Source: Chrysophaeum taylorii (lineage: Eukaryota; Sar; Pelagophyceae; Pelagomonadales; Pelagomonadaceae). Taken from it: DNA of 32,914 bases. The stretch is taken from positions 1-32,914 of the forward strand of contig JAQMWT010000193.1 in the NCBI GenBank assembly GCA_029834535.1, read 5' to 3'. The first letter of the stretch is position 1. Every line of letters begins with the position of its first letter. The notes below the pieces were generated by a model that did not search any database, was not told the DNA's origin, and worked only from the letters and a program-made list of their open reading frames with translations. This document shows, piece after piece, positions 26,991-32,914 of this stretch. The position numbers and the translations under genes are program-made.

Positions 26991-27378
26991 CCCGCCACTG
27001 CCATACCCCCCATATCTATATGAGCTTCTGAAACACTCTACTTCAGATCCGCATGACTACAAAACGCTTTTAGGCACCACTGCTGTAGTTATCGCTCACA
27101 GACAAACCAACGGCCTCCTGTCCCTGCCCTCTCATCCTAAAAATGCCTTCGACCAAGTGGTCAGCTTCCACACTCGTCGTGACATGTCTCTCAAGGACGA
27201 AATCGCGAACATCACCCAAAAGGTCTCGAAAACTCGATCGCAGTCTCACTCTCTCGATTTCGCCAAATTGCAAGCCCACTCCGCTTTTTTGACGGAATCT
27301 TTCAGACTGCCGAGCCCCTATTTAGAATATGCGCTCACTGGCATCGCGGACCTCTCTGTGTACACACAATCCTCTCCG

Positions 27379-28265
27379 CTGCACGTTGCCATCATCGCAG
27401 GTGGACTCCACCAAGACGGCTTCGCTTACTTTCGCAAAAGATTCGACAAACAAGTCATTGTCGTAGCCACCTGTGAAATCAACCCCACTCACTATACGTG
27501 CCCGAGCGCAACATGTGTTCCCAGATGCCCAGCAATACAGGGATCTCCGGCAACTCACTGCCGATCTTCAAAATGAAAAACTCGCTTGCCTCGATTAGAC
27601 ATGGCAGTCTTCACCCTACCATGTCAACACCTAAGCACAATGAAGGAATACGACGGCTATGCGACCCCAGCGACTGCCGACCTTTTTGTCAACGAGCAAG
27701 CTCGCTTTGTTCGTCGCACGCTCCCGACCTACACCATCGTCGAGAACGTACCACCAAACCCAAAAACTCACCACGAGTACGCGCAACTCGCAAAACACGA
27801 TCAAAGTATGGGCTACTTTAGACACGCCGGTGTCTATAACGCCTCGTCCTTCGGCGATGCCTTCAGCAAGAACCGCTACCTCGCTGTTTTCGCTCGGCAC
27901 CCTTTAGATGGCTACAATCTAGAGAAAACCGCCTCCACCTGGTTCACATCCCCCTCCTAGCATGGTTCCCTTTTTGGGTCCTGTTCACACCATTCCAGCA
28001 GACCTATGGATACCTGCCCCCGCTCTTCGCGGCACCGTGGCTCGCTCGACATTGGATTACTATCGCCACGAGGCCCTCTTCTCGTATAAACCCGTCACCG
28101 AAGCCCAGCTCTCGATTTCCGAAAACGCCCGCATCTGCAAAATGCTCGCACGCCTCAAGGCTCCCTTCCTGGATCTCGGACTGGACGCAGACGGCACCCC
28201 CTTTGCCTCCATGGCTTCCATCCCGAACCTCCTGTTCTTCACATTGCTGCACAGTCATTTGCTAA
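27379..28265 (+). pseudogene. C5 cytosine-DNA methyltransferase (E3), nearly complete but frame-broken
   Basis: Motifs of the DNMT/Dcm family appear in order: LHVAIIAGGLHQDGF (motif I region, 27382-27405), CEIN (27475-27483), AQHVFPDAQQYRDLRQLTAD in the next frame (27506-27595), DMAVFTLPCQHLS with catalytic Cys (PCQ 27619-27627), YTIVENVPP with catalytic Glu (ENV 27742-27750), and YNASSFGDAFSKNRYLAVF (27844-27888, motif VIII with Arg). After TAG 27958 and a frame change come TEAQLSISENARICKML (about 28097, motif IX-like) and SIPNLLFFTLLHSHLL (about 28217-28264, motif X-like). Transfer of methyl to cytosine C5 in DNA is the family's reaction. The three catalytic residues survive; two compensating frame shifts near 27495 and 27595 break the ORF. 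It lies directly after the E3 protease domain in the same frame. Confidence 0.85.
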
Positions 28266-28537
28266 AGCACCCAACTCTCGCTGCCTGGAACACGCTTCGC
28301 TGCTTTCGCGCATCCGAGTCAGCACATGCATGCCAGTTGGATGGACCCATCTCAGGCACAGCCGCTACCGCGCTTGCATGCGGCTACTTCACGCGCGCCT
28401 CTCTCACGATCCATTCGCGCCCTCCCCAGATCCTGGCTTGCTCCCACCGGACCGCCTCCTTTTCGCCGCTACACGCCTTTTCTATGTCTGTTCCCAAAGG
28501 CCCGCTTTCCTGGTCGTGGCCTTCACCACCTCCTTAG
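28266..28537 (+). pseudogene. E3 tail after the methyltransferase
   Basis: The frame of motif X stays open to 28537, while a second frame (from 28330) gives HDPFAPSPDPGLLPPDRLLF and TRLFYVCSQRPAFLVV, which looks at least as protein-like. I cannot say which is real. No reverse transcriptase motif (such as YxDD) is seen. Confidence 0.25.
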
Positions 28538-28554
28538 CCAGGGGCCTAAAAGGA

Positions 28555-28912
28555 CCAGAAGTCCTGGTCCTCCAACGGACCTGGTCCTTTGGGGGTCCTG
28601 GTCCCTGGTCGGTCCTGTCCTCCCGAGGTCCGAGGTCCCCCGGGAGTCCTGGTCCTCGGAGGTCCTCGGTCCTCCGGGAGACCTCCGTCCTCTGAGAGTC
28701 CACCGTCCTCCGAGAGTCCTCGGTCCTTGGGGTTCCTCGGTCATTAGGGAGTCCTCGGTCCTTAGGGGGTCCTCGGTCCTTAAGGGGTCCTCGGTCCTCC
28801 GAGAGTCCTCGGTCCTCCGGGAGTCCTCGGTCCTTAGGGGGTCCTCGGTCCTTAGGGAGTCCTCGGTCCTTAGGGGGTCCTCGGTCCATAGGGGGTCCTC
28901 GGTCCATAGAGG
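28555..28912. repeat. 18-bp minisatellite
   Basis: Nearly twenty units of GTCCTCGGTCCTTAGGGG and close variants. Units toward 28740-28910 are most alike; those at 28555-28700 are more diverged. On the plus strand it encodes an SSVLRx hexapeptide repeat, which I consider incidental. It lies between the end of E3 and the E4 LTR. Confidence 0.9.
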
Positions 28913-28913
28913 G

Positions 28914-29150
28914 TGTAGTGGTTTTCTCAGATAACCGCCCCTCCTGGCCGGACCGGGGGCCTCAACAACCCTTTCTCCCTACCCGAACCGCGGGTGAAAC
29001 CACCACACGCCCGATCTCAGCGTAATACCTCACGCCATCACGAAATCGGACAATCAAAAGAGGGTAATATCAAGAAGACAGCAAGAAAGCAATACAAATG
29101 CCCGGTACATTGGGTCCAGTGGAAGCGCAGGTGAAGGTGTCGAGATGACA
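28914..29150 (-). repeat. E4 3' LTR, 237 bp
   Basis: On the minus strand the stretch starts TGTCATCTCGACACC directly after a run of nine G and ends CCACTACA. TG...CA ends, a preceding G-rich polypurine tract (29151-29160) and its position after the integrase C-terminus define an LTR. Near its end GTGTAGTGGTTT (28913-28924) and AAACCACCACAC (28997-29008) form a 12-bp inverted repeat with one mismatch. Confidence 0.65.
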
Positions 29151-29160
29151 CCCCCCCCCA
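29151..29160 (-). other. E4 polypurine tract
   Basis: On the minus strand TGGGGGGGGG immediately precedes the LTR's TGTCA, the expected site for plus-strand DNA priming. Confidence 0.55.
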
Positions 29161-29280
29161 TAAATGCAAGGTCAATACCAGGGCAACAATCAGGGTAAGT
29201 CAGGTGGCAGGCAGGCAAGTGGGGGAAATGGGCGTTACTGCCACAGGAGCCCCCTACTTGAGATGAAGTCGTCCTCGACT

Positions 29281-29895
29281 TCAAGGGTGACGAAGGTCAC
29301 GCTCACGAATGGTACGATAAGCTCGTTCAGCTACATCAGCAGGAACTTTGTTGCTGTGGAGATCGAAGTTAGTGACGAGGACATCGATTTCATCCGGGCG
29401 AAAATCAGTCACACAGGGTTCACAGCCCTCCATGTTTGGTCGTAGGCGTGTGAAGCTACCTCCGTCAGGATCTTTGTATTCTGATCTTAAGCGCCGCTCA
29501 GCCAGAGGCTTAGTAGGATCAAAGACGCGAGGATCATCGCGTGGTCCCAAATCGGTATAATAGTGAAGCGCAACTGTGTCATTGTCGTGGTCATATTCTT
29601 CGTAGACTTCGGCAACATAGATACGCTTCTTCCACGCGTTGGATCGTCCTTTCACCCTGAAAATCACGAACTTACCATGTTTGAACCGGTCGCGGTCCGA
29701 GGGTAAATGTAGAGGGGCTGAAGAAGTGTCGATGGTTGGCAGTTTCAAAGGCACAATCTGTTGGACAGATACTACAACCGATTCAGCATCATCGTCGTTA
29801 ACGTCTTGAATTTCATAAACGACGGGAGAGATCTTTCTAGTAACCATGTAAGGTCCGCGCCAACTGGGCCGTAGCTTGTGGCGTGTTTTAGGCAC
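29281..29895 (-). CDS. E4 integrase C-terminus, GPY/F module and tail
   Basis: The longest open piece of E4 (204 codons) begins KTRHKLRPSWRGPYMVTRKI (29890-29830), the GPY/F module that follows the integrase core in many Ty3/gypsy elements and aids DNA binding and target choice. It is followed by about 150 residues with an acidic/aromatic middle and DFRPDEIDVLVTNFDLHSN near the end. The upstream junction reads through a frame change into KAQESQKLNYDAHQ and then the SINE-like copy. It is open by itself but cannot be expressed as part of an intact Pol. Confidence 0.65.
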   Translation of the reverse strand: MPKTRHKLRPSWRGPYMVTRKISPVVYEIQDVNDDDAESVVVSVQQIVPLKLPTIDTSSAPLHLPSDRDRFKHGKFVIFRVKGRSNAWKKRIYVAEVYEEYDHDNDTVALHYYTDLGPRDDPRVFDPTKPLAERRLRSEYKDPDGGSFTRLRPNMEGCEPCVTDFRPDEIDVLVTNFDLHSNKVPADVAERAYRTIRERDLRHP

Positions 29896-29995
29896 GAAAC
29901 GCAGAACATAATCACCTGGGAAAACTGGATGTCAACTTGGTGGGCATCATAGTTGAGTTTTTGACTCTCCTGTGCTTTCTGATGAGCTCGTGTAA

Positions 29996-30354
29996 TGATC
30001 GCCGACCGCATGGTTGCTATGGAGGACGGTGCCTCATGAATCCTGAGCCTTGCGAGGGCATCCGCCCTCCCGGCGTAGGTTGGCACCTATTCGCCTCTCG
30101 GGCGGGCCGGTTGGCAGCCGGAACGTTCGCAGTGGGACGGGGTGGCCGGGGGGCGAAGACGGAAGGTTATCGACGAGTTGGTTGTCAGTCACATCGCGGT
30201 CTCCTCGTCGCATGGCGACAAGCTTGATGATCACTCTCCGCCGACCCACCTTTCGGCGCCCCTCGTCTACAGGCCCGTGATTCCGGACTGGCTCCTGTCG
30301 GTCCGGCCTGGCTCCCATGCTCGGGAGAGGTCTGAAGTTAGTTAGTTAGTTAGT
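29996..30354 (+). repeat. SINE-like repeat, copy 6
   Basis: This 359-bp copy is flanked by a perfect 8-bp duplication, TCGTGTAA (29988-29995 and 30355-30362). It starts at TGATCGCCGACC, about 10 bp inside the longest copies, and ends with (GTTA)4. It interrupts the E4 integrase: the coding sense before 30362 (HSRLVTR) continues after the copy as TRAHQKAQESQKL. Confidence 0.9.
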
Positions 30355-32914
30355 TCGTGTAACGAGTCGACTATGAAATTCAAACTTGCTCTTAAAGTCC
30401 ACCAAAATCTGATGACGTGATTGCGGTAGATCACACTGTTCACCCAAAAGATTGTAATCGGGTGGTAACAGGGGTTGCTTGCCAGTACGCATCATGAAAG
30501 GTGAAATCTTCGTTCCCGGAATGTACATCCTATTGTACATGAATGACACATATGGGAGGAAATTCGACCAATCTGGCTGACGCACATTCATCGATGCCAG
30601 CTCGCAAGAAGGCTTTGATTAATCGTTGACACGCTCAATATGATTACTCTAAGGATGATACGGAAGGGTGTACGATAACGTACGTTGAATTGACGAACGT
30701 GCAGAAATAACCGTTCGCGAACTCATTTCCATTATCCGTGACTATGCACCGCGGGGAGCATCCCTCAAGTAAAATCTTGTCCACAAACGCGTTCAAAATC
30801 GAAATCCTGCTTCGTGTTGATCAAGAGCTAATTTCAAGGATGCTGCATCGTACATTGCAGTATGTCGCGTGTACAGGTCAGCGCGCATAAATGAGGTGCA
30901 ATCAAATCCATACCTGCGGACATAGCGAGTCTCCGACGTGATTGCGGTTGACAGAGCAAATCACGGCGGCAAGAGCATGGTGGATCGATCTTCTGGCAAA
31001 TAATGCAGGCATTGACGAACTCATTAACGGATAGATGAGACGTTTGGCCACCAATACCGTTCTAAGATTTGCGATTCGCTGTGGAATCTCGTACTATATG
31101 GCCTCCGAACAAGCCTCGGTGATGCATGGCGATCACAGCATGCATAGACAGAGGGACCACAATAAGACGTTGAGAATCTGAATCATCGACCTTATACAAC
31201 ACGTTGTCATCAATCTCATATGGTACGGATGACGCGCTCGTCTAGATCACTCTGTTCCGAATCGAGCTTCGTCTGATGCGCTGCATGTTTCCTTCCAGCT
31301 TGTTCTTTTGCTATCTCATAGTGATCTCATCCTCCGCTTGATCCGCAAAAGGGGGCGTTCAGGAGTCAACTGAGCTCAGATTCGTACGAGAATCGAGGCG
31401 GTTGTACGTTCTGATCGCGTACTAACTGCGCCATAGCTGCGGTGGGTCCGCTGTCCAAAATCAGCATACGCCGTCACCGAAGAGAAGTGAAGCAAGCGGT
31501 GCCAGGGACATCGGTGGGGATTTATTGGAAAATCAAAAAGCTTCATTGATCGGTTCCCGTCTTCATCTTTCTCGATCGATTTTGTCGATAGGATTGCGCG
31601 ACAGACAATGCGGAATACGCGTAGCCAGGGGAGCTTCCAGGTTTGTATCCGAGCTCCCGGTCCGAACGCAGCAAGCCGCATAGCCCGTCGTGCTAACTGT
31701 GCAGACGTATGATTTGAATCCCACAGAAGCGTTGATTACGATGATCCGTCTCTAACTTCGTCTGATGACCTTCGATATAAATCGGAAATTTTCCGAGACG
31801 AAGCGCTGCAGTTTCAAGCGCCGAGATCATACTTCCTCATCGACTTAGGCACGGTTCGACTCCAGTACTCGATAACTTCTCTTCGATTCTTCATCTTCCA
31901 TCGTCGTCAACGACTGGTAGCTTTTGAAATAGGTAAGCACCCAACCCAGCGCGCGGAAGCATCAGTTCGGAATGTAAAAAGGCAACGAGTAATCAGGATG
32001 GTAGGCAGCCCTACGACGTGACAATAACTCGATGATGGTATCCCAAGCTCCCTGACACTCTTTCGTCCACTTGAATTTCACGTCCGGCAACGTCAGTTGT
32101 CTTAATGGCTCTGCAACTTTCGCAAAATTCCTTACATAACGCCGGCAAAAGCTCCCATTCAAGGAAAGAATCGCACTTTAGGGTCAGCATCCGACAAGGG
32201 GCGCCAGGGGTAGGCATGTGTGATGAAGCTCTAAAGTTGAAAAATTTGATGGAAGAAATTAAGGTTAGGGGTAGATAGATGACCCAAAAACCAATGACTT
32301 TGGCATAAAATGAATGTCTTGATCTTGGCGCTGTACCCATAAAGGCGAGATGAGAATAACTTACACTGCAGAGCGCGCCGTGATTCGTATCTGCGTGACC
32401 GGCGAGGCCTTGTATAGTCGATAGCCACGAGATCACGACGCGACCATGGCGACAGTAGGTGATTCAACTGCTTTACAAAACAAGCATCTCGTTTGACTCC
32501 CAAGGTAGAAACGTGTGGCGAGCTCCCAGAGGACTGAAGATGAAGGTGACCACGTAACATCCAGCGACAATCGTAAATTGTGATAGCCCCAACGAATATC
32601 CAAACTGGAACGACAAAATGTCGTAGAAGCATCGCCCATCGGCCGCGCTCACACTCAGCCAGCATAATCGGCGAGCGGCAGCATTGAGGCGCCGTAGGTC
32701 GACAGCTGGCCTTGTAAGTGAGAGTGCAGGCTCAGCACCTTTCTTAGGCAGCATCAAAATGGGAAACTCCATGGAGAATTCGCCCGGGACAGACGAAACT
32801 CCGTGTCCGGGTACGTAAGCAATCTACATCCGCAAACATTCAATCTTTCGACAACCGATGGCAAGGAGTTTTGACGGGAGTCGGGTTCTCTTTGTTGAAC
32901 CGGAACGTCACTTC

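Larger units (their letters stand above)
23820..28550 (+). mobile_element. Retroelement E3: Gag-like, protease-like, C5 methyltransferase
   Basis: In plus-strand order this holds a possible PBS (23862), a coiled-coil Gag-like protein (23920-26443, split by a SINE-like insertion), a protease-like domain (26640-26990), a C5 cytosine methyltransferase (27379-28265) and a C-terminal tail to 28537. No reverse transcriptase or integrase is seen. The Gag-like part shares no obvious motifs with E1/E2, so E3 is a different family with the same architecture as E2. LTRs were not identified. Coding frames change near 24500, 24770, 26450, 27495, 27595 and 27958, with single stops at 25153 and 26839. Confidence 0.65.
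29281..32914 (-). pseudogene. Ty3/gypsy Pol (E4): RT, RNase H, integrase, decayed
   Basis: In minus-strand order: reverse transcriptase with PILMLPKKGAEP, AVDLRRLNAAA (32770-32680) and SSLDIRWGYHNLRL (about 32600-32550); RT thumb/connection RRYVRNFAKVAEPLRQLT and VKFKWTKECQGAWD (32150-32030); integrase zinc finger end VNEFVNACIICQKID (about 31020); integrase core with CSPRCIVTDNGNEF (about 30770-30720, catalytic Asp) and LPYVSFMYNRMYIPGTKISPF (30560-30490). The next part follows the SINE-like copy 6. The order RT-RH-IN and the GPY/F end identify Ty3/gypsy. Many stops and frame changes occur; the 5' part is outside the window. Between 31100 and 31960 I see only weak traces. Confidence 0.75.

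Noticed and set aside
28326..28934. 202-codon frame with SSVLRx repeats
   Set aside because: It is the translation of the 18-bp minisatellite, which is open in several frames on both strands.
31700..31730. tRNA-like T-arm (TTTGAATCCCA)
   Set aside because: No matching acceptor, D or anticodon arms could be folded around it.

Overview
This window reads as nuclear DNA of a GC-rich, intron-poor eukaryote. An alga or other protist is the best guess, but nothing here fixes the taxon. The evidence is an 801-codon uninterrupted gene for a Ser/Thr kinase fused to a PP2C phosphatase, Ty1/copia and Ty3/gypsy retroelements, Helitron/Pif1-type helicase remnants, a Mutator-like transposase, and a SINE-like family with 12-bp target duplications. 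Most coding sequence outside the kinase gene is broken by frameshifts and stops; I cannot separate biological decay from assembly indels.

Layout. 1-0.6 kb: end of a copia pol (RNase H). 1.6-3.1 kb: two SINE-like copies, the second inside a tail repeat that recurs at 11.3-11.6 kb. 3.28-3.82 kb: Pif1-like helicase fragment (minus). 3.9-6.2 kb: element E1 (minus), a Gag with leader, primer-binding site and LTR start. 6.5-8.2 kb: Mutator-like transposase interrupted by a SINE-like copy. 8.4-9.4 kb: a perfect hairpin and an array of GTGATGTGAC motifs. 9.38-11.49 kb: Helitron-type helicase unit A (minus), carrying a 1,068-bp insertion that encodes a PD-(D/E)XK-like protein. 11.69-12.38 kb: a weak host-like coding region. 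13.17-15.58 kb: kinase-PP2C gene (minus), divergent from a broken plus-strand gene at 15.78-16.66 kb. 16.65-22.2 kb: element E2 (minus), Gag, protease and the first part of a C5 cytosine methyltransferase. 22.56-23.79 kb: helicase unit B, an inverted copy of A. 23.8-28.5 kb: element E3 (plus), Gag-like, protease-like and a nearly complete C5 cytosine methyltransferase. 28.56-28.91 kb: 18-bp minisatellite. 28.91-32.91 kb: 3' LTR and decayed pol of a Ty3/gypsy element E4 (minus).

The main result is that two clearly different retroelements in one window, E2 and E3, each carry a C5 DNA methyltransferase directly downstream of an aspartic-protease-like domain, and no reverse transcriptase is visible in either. 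Retrotransposon-borne C5 methyltransferases are, to my knowledge, known from Symbiodinium dinoflagellates and the alga Klebsormidium; this looks like the same phenomenon, possibly in a new lineage. The second result is a resolved nesting history: target duplications, an internal empty site and restored reading frames show which element jumped into which.
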